Of a stretch of 64,000 bases of DNA, positions 26,571-35,127 are shown piece by piece. Position 1 is the stretch's first letter. Each line of letters begins with the position of its first letter. This stretch comes from Brevundimonas sp. (GTDB taxonomy: Bacteria > Pseudomonadota > Alphaproteobacteria > Caulobacterales > Caulobacteraceae). The DNA lies in assembly GCF_003248455.1 (NCBI RefSeq), contig NZ_QFNM01000011.1, positions 1 to 64,000 on the forward strand. Reading direction: 5' to 3'. The notes beneath the pieces were generated by a model. That model was not told the DNA's origin, did no database searches, and worked only from the letters and a program-made list of their open reading frames with translations. A program made the translations under genes and the position numbers.

Positions 26571-27602
26571 ATGACCTCCGCCCCCCTTCCCGACGCCGGC
26601 GCCAATTGGGTGGACCGTCATGCGCCGGAGGGGCTGAAGCCGTGGCTGAAGCTGGGGCGGTTCGACCGGCCCATCGGCATCTGGCTGCTGCTGCTGCCCG
26701 GCTGGCAAGGGATCGCGCTCGCTTTGGCTCAGTATCGTCAGGCGCCGGGCCTCTATGACCTGTGGCTGTTCGTCGGCTTCGGGATCGGGGCGTGCCTGAT
26801 GCGGGCGGCGGGCTGCGCCTTCAACGACATCGTCGACCGCGACTTCGACGCCCAGGTCGCCCGCACGGCCCAGCGCCCCATTCCGTCGGGCCGGATCAGC
26901 GTCAGACAGGCCTGGGCCTTCGTCGTGGCGTGCAGCCTGATCAGCCTGACGATCCTGCTGACCCTGCCGACCGTCGCCATCCTTCTGGGCGTCGGGTCGC
27001 TGGCCCTGGTCGCGGCCTATCCCTTCATGAAGCGGATCACCTGGTGGCCGCAGGCGTGGCTGGGCCTGACCTTCAACTGGGGGGCGCTGATGGGGTTCGC
27101 CGCCGCCCTGCCCCTGGCGGCGGCCGCCCTGCTGCTGCCCGCCGACATCGCCGGGGATTTCCGGCCCTTCCTGTGGTCGCCCGCCAGCGACAGCGGCCAT
27201 GCCGTCGCCCTGGCCTGGCAGGCCTATGTCCCCGCCGTCCTGCTGTGGATCGGCGGCGTGTTCTGGACCCTGGGCTACGACACGATCTACGCCCTGCAAG
27301 ACATCGAGGACGACGCCATGATCGGGGTGAAGTCGTCGGCGCGGCGCCTGGCCTCGGCCGTCAGGCCCGGCGTCGCGGCCTTCTACGGCCTGGCCGTCCT
27401 GTTCGCCGCCCTCGCCGGGGCGGTCGCCGGGCTGGGTCTTCCGTTCTGGATCGGCCTGGCCGCCTACGCCGCCCACCTGACGCGGCAGGTCGGCCGCATC
27501 GACCGCGACGACGGCGCCCTGGCGCTGAAACTGTTCAAGTCAAACCGCGAGGCCGGCCTTGTCCTGCTGGCCGCCATCGCCCTCGGATCCATCGGTCTGT
27601 GA
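26571..27602 (+). CDS. ubiA: 4-hydroxybenzoate polyprenyltransferase
   Basis: The enzyme attaches the polyprenyl tail to 4-hydroxybenzoate in ubiquinone synthesis, in the inner membrane. The 343-residue protein has the two Asp-rich magnesium motifs, NDIVDRDFDAQVART at about residue 86 and YALQDIEDDAMIGVKSSA in the C-terminal half, and about eight transmembrane helices. The order RFDRPIGIWLLLLPGWQG is typical of UbiA. It is followed by a lipoprotein gene 11 bases downstream. Confidence 0.95.
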   Translation: MTSAPLPDAGANWVDRHAPEGLKPWLKLGRFDRPIGIWLLLLPGWQGIALALAQYRQAPGLYDLWLFVGFGIGACLMRAAGCAFNDIVDRDFDAQVARTAQRPIPSGRISVRQAWAFVVACSLISLTILLTLPTVAILLGVGSLALVAAYPFMKRITWWPQAWLGLTFNWGALMGFAAALPLAAAALLLPADIAGDFRPFLWSPASDSGHAVALAWQAYVPAVLLWIGGVFWTLGYDTIYALQDIEDDAMIGVKSSARRLASAVRPGVAAFYGLAVLFAALAGAVAGLGLPFWIGLAAYAAHLTRQVGRIDRDDGALALKLFKSNREAGLVLLAAIALGSIGL

Positions 27603-27613
27603 AGGAACCTGTC

Positions 27614-28447
27614 ATGACCTCCGCCCCCCGCATCCTGCTGCTGTCCGTCGCCGTCGCCGCGACCCTCTCGGCCTCGTTGGCCGCCTGCCAGCGCCGCGAG
27701 GAGAAGGCCGCCGCCCCGGCGCCGGCCCCCGCCCCGGCCGTCGCGGCGGACGCCACCCCGGTCGGCTACGAGAGCAAGACCCCCTATGCCGACGTCAAAC
27801 TGACCCTGCCGCAGACGGTCAAGGCGACGCCGGTCCTGCACGCCGCCCTCTACGCCGACATGGTGCGCGACCTGAAACAGTTCGAGGAAGGCGCCCAGGC
27901 CGATCTCAGCGAGGCTGGCGGCGGCCCCAATCCCTATGAGAAGTCCATCGCCTTCACGCCGGGCGCCGAGACCGCCAGACTGGTCAGCCTGGCCCGCACC
28001 GATTTCGAATACACCGGCGGCGCCCACCCCAACACCAGCTTCGCCTCGGTGATCTGGGACAAGACGACCAACAAGCGGCTGGGCTTCGGCGACCTGTTCC
28101 GCCCCGGCGCCGACCTGGCCGTGCTGGACAAGGCCCTGTGCGCCGCCGCCAACGCCGCCAAACAGGCCCGCTCGCCGGGGTCCGAGGCCGCCACCCTGGA
28201 CGGCAAGATGTGGACCTGCCCCAAGGCCGTCTCCACCCCCTTCTTCCTGACCCCCGGCACGACGCCCGGCAAGGCGGGGGGCGTGACCTTCCTGTTGGGG
28301 CCATATCAGATCGGCCCCTATTCGGACGGCTACTACTGGATCGCCCTGCCGCAGAGCGCCTTCCGCGCCCTGCTGAACCCCGCCTACGCCGACCAGTTCG
28401 ACGGCGCGCCGGTCAAGGCCGGGGACGTGACGCCGAAGAACGGCTGA
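27614..28447 (+). CDS. lipoprotein with DUF3298-like domain (RsiV/PdaC type)
   Basis: This 277-residue protein has a lipobox LAAC and a low-complexity Ala/Pro linker, then a soluble domain with FEYTGGAHPNTSFASVIWDK and LGFGDLFRP, which are the DUF4163/DUF3298 pair's hallmarks. This family appears in the extracytoplasmic part of RsiV, a lysozyme-binding anti-sigma factor, and in PdaC. The YQIGPYSDGYYWIALPQSAFRALL end matches that group. It lies 11 bases behind ubiA and is likely anchored in a membrane facing the periplasm. Confidence 0.85.
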   Translation: MTSAPRILLLSVAVAATLSASLAACQRREEKAAAPAPAPAPAVAADATPVGYESKTPYADVKLTLPQTVKATPVLHAALYADMVRDLKQFEEGAQADLSEAGGGPNPYEKSIAFTPGAETARLVSLARTDFEYTGGAHPNTSFASVIWDKTTNKRLGFGDLFRPGADLAVLDKALCAAANAAKQARSPGSEAATLDGKMWTCPKAVSTPFFLTPGTTPGKAGGVTFLLGPYQIGPYSDGYYWIALPQSAFRALLNPAYADQFDGAPVKAGDVTPKNG

Positions 28448-28456
28448 CACTCGAAA

Positions 28457-28615
28457 GATCCTCCCCCGCCTGCGGGGGAGGGGGACCCCGAAGGGGTGAA
28501 GGGGGCGGACGCCGCACGGTCTTTCACCCAACCCGCAGAGACGGCTTTCGCCCCCTCCACCCCGCTTCGCGCGGTCCCCCTCCCCCGTTCCGCTACGCTG
28601 CTCGGGGGAGGATCG
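28457..28615. repeat. large dispersed palindromic element
   Basis: Arm 28457-28506 (GATCCTCCCCC, GGGGGAGGGGGACC, GAAGGGGGCG) is matched in reverse by 28549-28615 (CGCCCCCTCC, GGTCCCCCTCCCCC, GGGGGAGGATC). Inside the first arm, CCCCCGC pairs with GCGGGGG to form a short hairpin. It fills the gap between convergent genes. GC-rich palindromes of this style are dispersed in Caulobacterales, and a shorter relative lies at 52443-52464. Confidence 0.75.
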
Positions 28616-28618
28616 GCG

Positions 28619-29563
28619 TCAGTCCGCCAGAAACGCATCGACCAGTTCGGCGAATCGTTCGGGCTGGTCGGCCATGATGAAATGGCGCGATCCGTCGACC
28701 CGGATCAGCGTCGCGCCCGGCAGGGCCGCATACTCCCGCCCCCAAATCGCATCCGCACCGGCCGCAGGCGCCCCGCCGTCGGCGTCCGAGGCGTAGAGGG
28801 CCGTCACCGGGGTCGTCATGGCCGCAAGCCCCGGCCGGGCGTCGGTGGTCATCACATCCTTCATGGCCGAGGCGACGGCGTGGCGGTCGCTGGCCATTGA
28901 CCAGGCGACGATCCGCGCCCGCTCGGCCGGCGTCCGCGACAGGGTCTCGGCCGTCGCCTCCTGCTGGGTGCGGAAGGTCGCGGCATCGGCGCCCAGGATC
29001 ATGGCGGCCGCTTGGTCCGCGAACGGCCGCGCGCTTTCCGCCGTCGCGGTCGGGCCGAACAGGGCGCTGTAGAAGGGCAGGCTGTCCACCGTCATCAGCC
29101 GCCCGACCAGGTCCGGCCGCTGCTGGGCCAGCAGCAGGCCGCTCAAACCGCCCATCGAATGGCCGATCACCGCCGGGCGGTCCAGCCCGGCCTGGCGGAT
29201 ATAGCGCGCTAGTTCCTGAACCTCGGGCTGGACGAAGGCCCCGTCGCCCTGCGCCCACGGCTCGCCCGCGAACCCGGCCAATTGCACCAGATGCACCCGG
29301 TGCGTCGCCTTCAGCCGATCCGCCGTCGCCCGCCACACCTCGCGCGAGGAGGCCAGGCCGGGGACCAGGATCACGTCCGGCCCCTGGCCCACGACCTCGA
29401 CCGACAACCGGTCCGAGACGAAGGGCGCGGCGGCGACCGCTGGCGTTCGGGATTGGGCGCGCGCCGGTTCGTTGGCGACGCAGCAAGCGATCACGACGCC
29501 GATCAAAACGGCGAGGCGCGCAGGCGGGCGCACGCCCCTGCAAGCGTGAGGGAGCTTCGACAT
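28619..29563 (-). CDS. exported alpha/beta hydrolase
   Basis: This 314-residue protein has an N-terminal signal sequence ending ANEPARAQS, then a classic alpha/beta fold: PDVILVPGLASSREVW (oxyanion region), the nucleophile elbow VIGHSMGGLSG, and a C-terminal His in VDGSRHFIMADQPERF. It is likely an esterase or hydrolase acting in the periplasm; the substrate is not predictable. I chose the ATG at 29563 because GGAG lies six bases upstream. The stop adjoins the palindromic element at 28457-28615. Confidence 0.9.
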   Translation of the reverse strand: MSKLPHACRGVRPPARLAVLIGVVIACCVANEPARAQSRTPAVAAAPFVSDRLSVEVVGQGPDVILVPGLASSREVWRATADRLKATHRVHLVQLAGFAGEPWAQGDGAFVQPEVQELARYIRQAGLDRPAVIGHSMGGLSGLLLAQQRPDLVGRLMTVDSLPFYSALFGPTATAESARPFADQAAAMILGADAATFRTQQEATAETLSRTPAERARIVAWSMASDRHAVASAMKDVMTTDARPGLAAMTTPVTALYASDADGGAPAAGADAIWGREYAALPGATLIRVDGSRHFIMADQPERFAELVDAFLAD

Positions 29564-29600
29564 GGCAGTCTCCAATTGTAAGGTTATTCTGACTTTTCGC

Positions 29601-29801
29601 TCAGCCCGCGTGCGGGTTCTCGAAGATGTCCTCGACCGGCCGTCCGAAGGTGGCGGCGATGCGGTAGGCCAGGTCCAGCGACGGGTCGTGCCGTTCGGTC
29701 TCCAGGGCGATCACCGCCTGGCGCGACACCCCCAGCGCCTGGCCCAGCTGCTCCTGGGTCCAGCCGCGCTCGACGCGCAGCAGCTTCAGCCGGTTCTTCA
29801 T
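29601..29801 (-). CDS. small XRE-type transcriptional regulator
   Basis: This 66-residue regulator is essentially one helix-turn-helix domain: MKNRLKLLRVERGWTQEQLGQALGVSRQAVIALETERHDP and LDLAYRIAATFGRPVEDIFEN, which is the YozG/YgzD family pattern. Such regulators usually repress themselves and a partner membrane gene. It overlaps the membrane protein gene by four bases. A possible operator in the shared promoter is listed at 30232-30275. Confidence 0.93.
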   Translation of the reverse strand: MKNRLKLLRVERGWTQEQLGQALGVSRQAVIALETERHDPSLDLAYRIAATFGRPVEDIFENPHAG

Positions 29802-30205
29802 CGACTGCTCCGAATGAAGGGCGAGACGACGCCGTACATGGCCCAGAACACCGGCACGATCAGCCAGGTCTGCATGTGCGGCGCGCCCGCGAAACTCTCG
29901 CCGAAGCCCCAGAAGGTCGCCACCGCCAGGGCCAGGCCCGCCGCCACGATGAACTGTTTGGCGGTCACGCCGCGCACGAACTCGTCGCTCTCGCGCATCA
30001 GGGCCAGGGTCGCCCAGATATGGCCAATCACCGGCGCGGACACCGCCGCCGCCAACAGCCACGCGGCCGGCTTGCCCATCAGGTCGTCGAAGGCGTCCGT
30101 GGTCATCATGGCCACGCAGATCGCCACATAGGGCGTCGTGAACGCCATCGTCCTCATGAGATAGCGCCGATAAGCCGGCGTTCCGTTCTTCCAGGCCGCA
30201 AACAT
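29798..30205 (-). CDS. small four-helix membrane protein paired with XRE regulator
   Basis: This 135-residue protein has about four hydrophobic helices: TMAFTTPYVAICVAMM, PAAWLLAAAVSAPVIGHIWATLAL, FIVAAGLALAVATFWGF and TWLIVPVFWAMYGVVSPFI. It is translated with the XRE gene and has the MRESDEFVRG segment seen in similar membrane proteins paired with small XRE regulators. Function unknown. Confidence 0.85.
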   Translation of the reverse strand: MFAAWKNGTPAYRRYLMRTMAFTTPYVAICVAMMTTDAFDDLMGKPAAWLLAAAVSAPVIGHIWATLALMRESDEFVRGVTAKQFIVAAGLALAVATFWGFGESFAGAPHMQTWLIVPVFWAMYGVVSPFIRSSR

Positions 30206-30231
30206 CTCTGGCTCTCCTCGTGTAAGGAGAA

Positions 30232-30275
30232 CCTGACACCACTCGAATGTCATGTCAACCTGACTTTTTGTCAGG
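30232..30275. promoter_or_regulatory. promoter and operator region of the XRE module
   Basis: On the minus strand TTGACA (30253-30258 on plus as TGTCAA) is a good -35 for the XRE module. CCTGAC-TTTTT-GTCAGG is a perfect inverted repeat at 30259-30275, and CTGACA/TGTCA repeats flank the promoter at 30233-30238 and 30249-30257. The TGACA repeats suggest operator sites for the XRE protein. A related CTGACTTTTCGCTCAG lies at 29589-29604 before the hydrolase gene. Confidence 0.5.
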
Positions 30276-30332
30276 CCTGCCTCACAGTTATCCGTTGCTT
30301 TTCCGAACGCGCCGACCGCGGTAGACTGCGCC

Positions 30333-31280
30333 ATGCCCGCCGCCCCGCGCATCGCTCCGTCGCTCCTGTTCACGCCCCAGGAATGGGCGCCGTTCCAGAC
30401 GCGCTCGGCCTGGGCAGGGCCGTTGCTGGTCGCGCATTGCTGGGCGGTGATCGCCTTGGCCGTGGTCGCGGGGGTTCTGGTCCCCTGGCTGATCCCGCTG
30501 TGCGTCATGATCGTCGGCACGCGCCAGCTGGGCCTGGCCATATTGATGCACGAGGCGGCGCACGGGGGGCTGTCGAAATCGCCGCGCCTGAACGACTTTC
30601 TCGGCCATTGGCTGTGCGCCACGCCCATCGGCGCATCGTTGGTGGCCTATCGCCCCTATCATCTGACGCATCATCGTTTCGCCCAGCAGGCCGAGGACCC
30701 CGACCTGATGCTGTCGGCCCCCTTCCCCGTCAGCCCCGCCTCCCTGCGGCGCAAGCTGATCCGCGACCTGACCGGCCAGACCTTCTTCAAACAGCGCATC
30801 CTCTTGCCGCTGGCCCGGCGACGCCAGGTCGAACCGAAGGCCGGCGCGACCCACGATTACGAGGCGGTGGTGACGGGCCGATCCGTCCTGCCCTTCCTGG
30901 TCTTCAACGCCGTCCTGCTGGCCGGCTTCGTCGCCGCCGGCGTCGCGTGGGCCTTCTTCGTCCTGTGGCTGCTGCCGATGGCCACCTGGTTCCCGATGGT
31001 GACGCGGCTCAGGAACATAGCAGAACACGCCTGCGTCGAAGGATCGGCCGCCGATCCCTTCCGCGCCGCCCGCACCACCCGCGCCGCCTGGTGGGAGCGC
31101 GCCTTCATCGCCCCCTACTGGGTCAACTTCCATGCCGAACATCATCTGTTCATGCATGTGCCGTGCTGGAAACTGCCCCGGTTGCACCGCGCCCTCCGCG
31201 ACCGCCCCCAGGCCCAGGGCATGGAGGTGTCGCCCGGCTATCTGGACGTGATTCGAACGGCGACCCGCCGCCCGGCATGA
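30333..31280 (+). CDS. membrane fatty-acid desaturase family protein
   Basis: This 315-residue diiron membrane enzyme has the three histidine boxes in order: HEAAHGG, HLTHHRF and HAEHH, plus several hydrophobic helices. It is closest to the group of fatty acid desaturases with RNIAEHACVEG and ends LHRALRDRPQ. It may desaturate membrane lipids or act on carotenoids; substrate cannot be fixed from sequence. Its stop overlaps the start of the following methyltransferase by ATGA. Confidence 0.92.
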   Translation: MPAAPRIAPSLLFTPQEWAPFQTRSAWAGPLLVAHCWAVIALAVVAGVLVPWLIPLCVMIVGTRQLGLAILMHEAAHGGLSKSPRLNDFLGHWLCATPIGASLVAYRPYHLTHHRFAQQAEDPDLMLSAPFPVSPASLRRKLIRDLTGQTFFKQRILLPLARRRQVEPKAGATHDYEAVVTGRSVLPFLVFNAVLLAGFVAAGVAWAFFVLWLLPMATWFPMVTRLRNIAEHACVEGSAADPFRAARTTRAAWWERAFIAPYWVNFHAEHHLFMHVPCWKLPRLHRALRDRPQAQGMEVSPGYLDVIRTATRRPA

Positions 31281-31927
31281 GGATCGCCGACCCCGCCGCC
31301 TTCATCCGCGAAAACACGCGGCTGCAGACCGTGCCCCATGCGCCCGAGATCGCGCTGTGGCTGGCCGACGAGATCACGCCGATCTGGCGCCTGACCGAGG
31401 AGGAACTGGGCCAGATGGGCCTGCCGCCGCCGTTCTGGGCCTTCGCCTGGGCGGGCGGCCAGGCCCTGGCGCGCTATGTGCTGGATCATCCGCACGAGGC
31501 GGCGGGCAGGCGGGTGCTGGATTTCGCCGCCGGTTCCGGCCTGGTCGGGATCGCGGCGATGAAGGCCGGGGCGGCCCGGGTCCTGTGCGCCGACATCGAC
31601 CCCTTCTGCCAGGCCGCCGTCGCCGCCAATGCGCTCGCCAACGGCGTGACGCTGGACTTCACCGCCGCCGATCTGCTCCAGGCCGCGCCGCCGGACGTCG
31701 ATATCATCTGCGCCGGGGACATCTGCTACGAAAGGCCGATGACCGAGGCGGTGCTGGCCTGGCTGGCCAGGGCGCGGGCGAACGGGACGCGGGTGCTGAT
31801 CGGCGATCCGGGGCGCACCTATTTCCCGCGTTCCGGCCTGGACTTCCTGGCCGAATACCGCGTCCCGACCACGCGCGAGCTGGAGGACCAGGAGATCAAG
31901 CGATCCTCGGTCTGGGCCATGCCCTAG
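31277..31927 (+). CDS. METTL20/ETFbeta-lysine methyltransferase-like protein
   Basis: This 216-residue SAM-dependent methyltransferase has PPPFWAFAWAGGQALARYVL, VLDFAAGSGLVGIAAMKAGA (motif I), ADIDPFCQAAVAAN, GDICYERPM and RVLIGDPGR. This set matches the METTL20 (ETFB lysine methyltransferase) group, whose bacterial members such as that of Agrobacterium methylate lysines of the electron transfer flavoprotein beta subunit and ribosomal L7/L12. The start overlaps the desaturase stop (ATGA), implying coexpression. Substrate assignment is from family knowledge. Confidence 0.88.
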   Translation: MRIADPAAFIRENTRLQTVPHAPEIALWLADEITPIWRLTEEELGQMGLPPPFWAFAWAGGQALARYVLDHPHEAAGRRVLDFAAGSGLVGIAAMKAGAARVLCADIDPFCQAAVAANALANGVTLDFTAADLLQAAPPDVDIICAGDICYERPMTEAVLAWLARARANGTRVLIGDPGRTYFPRSGLDFLAEYRVPTTRELEDQEIKRSSVWAMP

Positions 31928-31958
31928 TCCAGGCCCAATCCGGCTCCAGGCCGCCCTC

Positions 31959-32522
31959 TCAGACAGACTGGCCGTCGTGCCGCCCTTCGGCGAATTCCTC
32001 GATCATTTTGGCGTTGAAGGCGGGGATGTCGTCCGGGCGGCGGCTGGTGACAAGCCCCTGGTCGACCACGACTTCCTCGTCGACCACATTGGCCCCGGCG
32101 TTCTTCAGGTCGGTGCGGATGCTTTCGAAGGCCGTCAGGGTGCGTCCCTCGACCACCCCCGCCTCGATCAGCAGCCATGGGGCGTGACAGATGGCGGCCA
32201 CCGGCTTGCCCGCGTCGAAAAAGGCCCGCACGAAGGCCACCGCGTCCGCATCGGCGCGCAACTGGTCCGGGTTGGCCACCCCGCCCGGCAGCAGCAGGGC
32301 CGAATAGGATGCGGCGTCCACCGCCGCCACCGCCTTGTCCGCCGTGACCTTGTCGCCCGGCGTCAGATGGTCGAAGCCTTGGAACTCGCCGGCCTTCAGC
32401 GACACGATCTCGACCACGGCGCCCGCATCCTTCAGCGCCTTCATCGGTTCATTCAGTTCGACCAATTCGACGCCGTCGGTCGCCAGAACGGCCACGGTCT
32501 TGCCGGAAAGGGTGTTCGCCAT
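31959..32522 (-). CDS. DJ-1/PfpI family protein
   Basis: This 187-residue protein has a class I glutamine amidotransferase-like fold with the nucleophile elbow AAICHAPWLLIEAG (Cys) and an early VAVLATDGVELVELNEP strand. It resembles PfpI/YhbO proteins, which have been linked to protease, chaperone or deglycase activities. GGAG lies eight bases before the ATG at 32522. It is divergent from a small secreted protein gene. The in vivo role is unsettled. Confidence 0.92.
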   Translation of the reverse strand: MANTLSGKTVAVLATDGVELVELNEPMKALKDAGAVVEIVSLKAGEFQGFDHLTPGDKVTADKAVAAVDAASYSALLLPGGVANPDQLRADADAVAFVRAFFDAGKPVAAICHAPWLLIEAGVVEGRTLTAFESIRTDLKNAGANVVDEEVVVDQGLVTSRRPDDIPAFNAKMIEEFAEGRHDGQSV

Positions 32523-32629
32523 GGGATATGCTCCGTATTGCAAAGGGGGTTCGGGCCGATGAACCCGCGGTCGGTCAAAGGGTTGCGGCTCCGCTTGGCG
32601 CGGACGGCCGCCAGCCCCACATCTTCCCC

Positions 32630-33019
32630 ATGCGAACCATCCTGACCCTGGCCGCCCTGCTGGCGGCGACCGCGACGCCCGTTCTGGCCCAGACCGCTCC
32701 CGCGCCGGGTCGGCCTTACGGGGCCTATCCCGGCGGCGTTCCTGCGGCCATCGCCGACCAGCACCGCTACGAGAACGACCGCCTGCGCGACCGGGCCCAG
32801 TCCAACGCCGACCAGGCCCGCCAGCAGCAGATCGAAACCCAGCTTCGCCTGCGCGCCATCGAGGCCGCGCGCGAACCGACCCTAACCCAGCCCCTGCCGC
32901 CCCGCCCGCTCTATAGCCCGGAGCAGGAGCAGGCGCTGCGTCAGTCCGCCGCCGAGCGCCGCCAGGAAACCGCCCGGGGCGTCAGCCAGATCGACGCCTG
33001 GCTCGATCGTCTAAATTGA
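32630..33019 (+). CDS. secreted hypothetical protein, Gln/Arg-rich
   Basis: This 129-residue protein has a clear signal peptide (MRTILTLAALLAATATPVLAQ) and a mature part that is a charged helix rich in Gln, Arg and Glu (AIADQHRYENDRLRDRAQSNADQARQQQIETQLRLRAIEAARE) that could form a coiled coil. The first in-frame start upstream is not supported. It may be a periplasmic structural or regulatory protein. No function can be assigned. Confidence 0.78.
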   Translation: MRTILTLAALLAATATPVLAQTAPAPGRPYGAYPGGVPAAIADQHRYENDRLRDRAQSNADQARQQQIETQLRLRAIEAAREPTLTQPLPPRPLYSPEQEQALRQSAAERRQETARGVSQIDAWLDRLN

Positions 33020-33083
33020 CGCATCCCTTCCCTTGCACCTGCGTTCCTGCCTAGCTTAACGAGGATCGGGCGGAGGAGACGAC

Positions 33084-33953
33084 ATGCGCTGGCAGGGCGG
33101 ACGGACAGGCGGCGGCGGAATCGAGGACCGGCGCGGCATGGGCGGGGGCGCGATCGCGGGCGGCGGCATCGGCGTGGGCGTCCTGGCGCTGATCGGCTAT
33201 TTCGTCTTCGGCATTGATCCCGCCACCACGACCCAGTTGGCCAGCCAGTTCGGCGGCGTCGGCGCGGCCGAACAACAGGGACAGGTCGGCACGCCGCGCG
33301 ACGAAGCCGGCAAGTTCGTCGATGTCATCGGCGGCAACATCAACGACGTCTGGGCGCAAAAGCTTCAGGGCTATCAACCGCCCAAGGTCGTGATCTACGA
33401 ACAGGGCACGCCCACGGGCTGCGGTTACGGCCAGTCGGCCATGGGCCCCTTCTATTGCCCGACCGACAAGACCGTCTATCTGGACCTAAACTTCTGGCAG
33501 GAGATGGAGACCCAGCTCGGGGCCTCCGGCGCCGACTTCGCCCGCGCCTATGTCATCGCCCACGAGTTCGGCCACCACGTCCAGACCCTGACCGGAACCT
33601 CGGACCAGGTGCGCCGCGCCCAGCAGCGCGCCATGGCTCGCGGGGGCGGGGGCCAGGCCGAATCCAACCGCTATTCCGTCGCGCTGGAGCTTCAGGCCGA
33701 CTGCTACGCCGGCGTCTGGGCCAGGAACGCCTCGGCCGTCTCGGGCGGCCAGGTGGCGCTGGAGCCCGGCGACATCGAAGAGGGCATGAAGACCGCCCAG
33801 GCCATCGGCGACGATACGCTGCAACGGCGCAGCGGCGGTCGCGTCTCGCCCGAAAGCTTCACTCACGGCTCCTCGGCCCAGCGGGTCGAATGGCTGCAAC
33901 GCGGCTATCAGTCCGGCGACCCGGCGTCCTGCGACACCTTCAGCGGGGCGTGA
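33084..33953 (+). CDS. neutral zinc metallopeptidase, YpfJ type
   Basis: This 289-residue protein has one N-terminal transmembrane helix (about residues 22-43) and a periplasmic catalytic domain with YVIAHEFGHHVQ (HExxH) and a third ligand region LELQADCYAGVWA containing the Asp that completes zinc binding. GCGYGQSAMGPFYCP is also conserved in the YpfJ/zinc metallopeptidase family. Substrates are unknown. It is convergent with a retropepsin-like gene. Confidence 0.95.
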   Translation: MRWQGGRTGGGGIEDRRGMGGGAIAGGGIGVGVLALIGYFVFGIDPATTTQLASQFGGVGAAEQQGQVGTPRDEAGKFVDVIGGNINDVWAQKLQGYQPPKVVIYEQGTPTGCGYGQSAMGPFYCPTDKTVYLDLNFWQEMETQLGASGADFARAYVIAHEFGHHVQTLTGTSDQVRRAQQRAMARGGGGQAESNRYSVALELQADCYAGVWARNASAVSGGQVALEPGDIEEGMKTAQAIGDDTLQRRSGGRVSPESFTHGSSAQRVEWLQRGYQSGDPASCDTFSGA

Positions 33954-33956
33954 AGC

Positions 33957-34913
33957 CTATTCCCCCACGGTGATCTGCATCGGCCGTTCGACGAACAGGC
34001 GAGGCCCGCCCAGGTCCAGCGCCAGGCGGCGATCCTCGAAGGCCGCCATGCCGACCAGGGCCTTGGGGAAGCCGGGCGCGGCGACGTCGTCATAGATGGC
34101 CACCTCCGCCTGGCGATAAAGCTCGTCGCCGATGGTCAGGGTGCGGACGATCACCGTCTCGGCCCCGACGACGCCGCCCAGGACGATGCTCTGGCCCGGC
34201 GTGCGCGCCCGCCCGTCCAGCAGCCCGGCCGCCTCCGCCGTCTCGCGCGTCACGGCCAGGACGGCCGAAGCGCCGGTGTCGATCACCGCATCGACGGTCG
34301 CCCCCTCCACCGTGATCGCCGCCTGCAAAGCCCTGCCCGCGCGCGTCACCGAGATGGGCGCCAGGGACGCCGGCGGGCTCCAGCCGTCGCGCGCGACCAG
34401 CTTCAGCCGCCGCCGGCGCGTATCCAGCTCCAGCACCAGTTCGCGCAGCACGTCCTGGCCCAGGATCAAGGGCGCGCCCAGCCCCTTTTCGCCGGCCAGC
34501 GGCCCCAGGTCCAGGATCGCGGCGCGCAGGCCCTCCAGCCGCAGCCCCTCGGGTTCGCCAATGCGCACGTCCAGCGTCGCGCCCCGCCCGACCTGCGCCT
34601 GGCCGCCGACGCCATAGGCGACCATCGGGATGTCGAAGACCTTCGTCAGCCCCAGCGTCTGGACCAGGGATCGGTCGATGACCGAATATTGCGCGCCGGA
34701 ATCGATCAGGGCCCGCACCGGCCGGCCGCCGACCGAGACCTGAACCGTCGGCGTGCTGGCGCGCGGCGCGGCATAGGGCAGCCAGCCGGTCGCCCCCGAC
34801 GCCGGAAACCCCACCGACGGCCCCTTCCACAGCACATGGTCGCGCAGCCACCAGGCCCCGCCCACGCCCCCGGCGATCAGCCCAAGCCGGATCAGAAGAT
34901 CGCGTCGTCTCAT
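33957..34913 (-). CDS. membrane-anchored retropepsin-like aspartyl protease, two-domain
   Basis: This 318-residue protein has an N-terminal signal-anchor after MRRRDLLIRLG and two aspartyl protease lobes: ALIDSGAQYSVI about 70 residues in, and DAVIDTGASAVLAV about 150 residues later. Both carry the D[ST]G catalytic motif, so it is a single-chain, retropepsin-like protease. An alternative ATG at 34925 adds four residues. It is convergent with the zinc peptidase gene. Substrates are unknown. Confidence 0.88.
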   Translation of the reverse strand: MRRRDLLIRLGLIAGGVGGAWWLRDHVLWKGPSVGFPASGATGWLPYAAPRASTPTVQVSVGGRPVRALIDSGAQYSVIDRSLVQTLGLTKVFDIPMVAYGVGGQAQVGRGATLDVRIGEPEGLRLEGLRAAILDLGPLAGEKGLGAPLILGQDVLRELVLELDTRRRRLKLVARDGWSPPASLAPISVTRAGRALQAAITVEGATVDAVIDTGASAVLAVTRETAEAAGLLDGRARTPGQSIVLGGVVGAETVIVRTLTIGDELYRQAEVAIYDDVAAPGFPKALVGMAAFEDRRLALDLGGPRLFVERPMQITVGE

Positions 34914-35127
34914 CCGCCATGACATGGACCGTCCCGGCCCGCGACGCCAGCGGGGGCGATGTCGCATCGCGCCCGCCGCCGAGCCTGGAGACGAGCAATG
35001 AAGTTGCGCCCTTCGCGCCCCGCACGCCCTCGCCGCGCGCCGCCGCGACCACAAGCCGCCGAAACCCGACAAGATCGTCCAGAAACCGGGTGACGCCGCA
35101 TCCTCGTCTGGCTAGGACCACAAGGCC

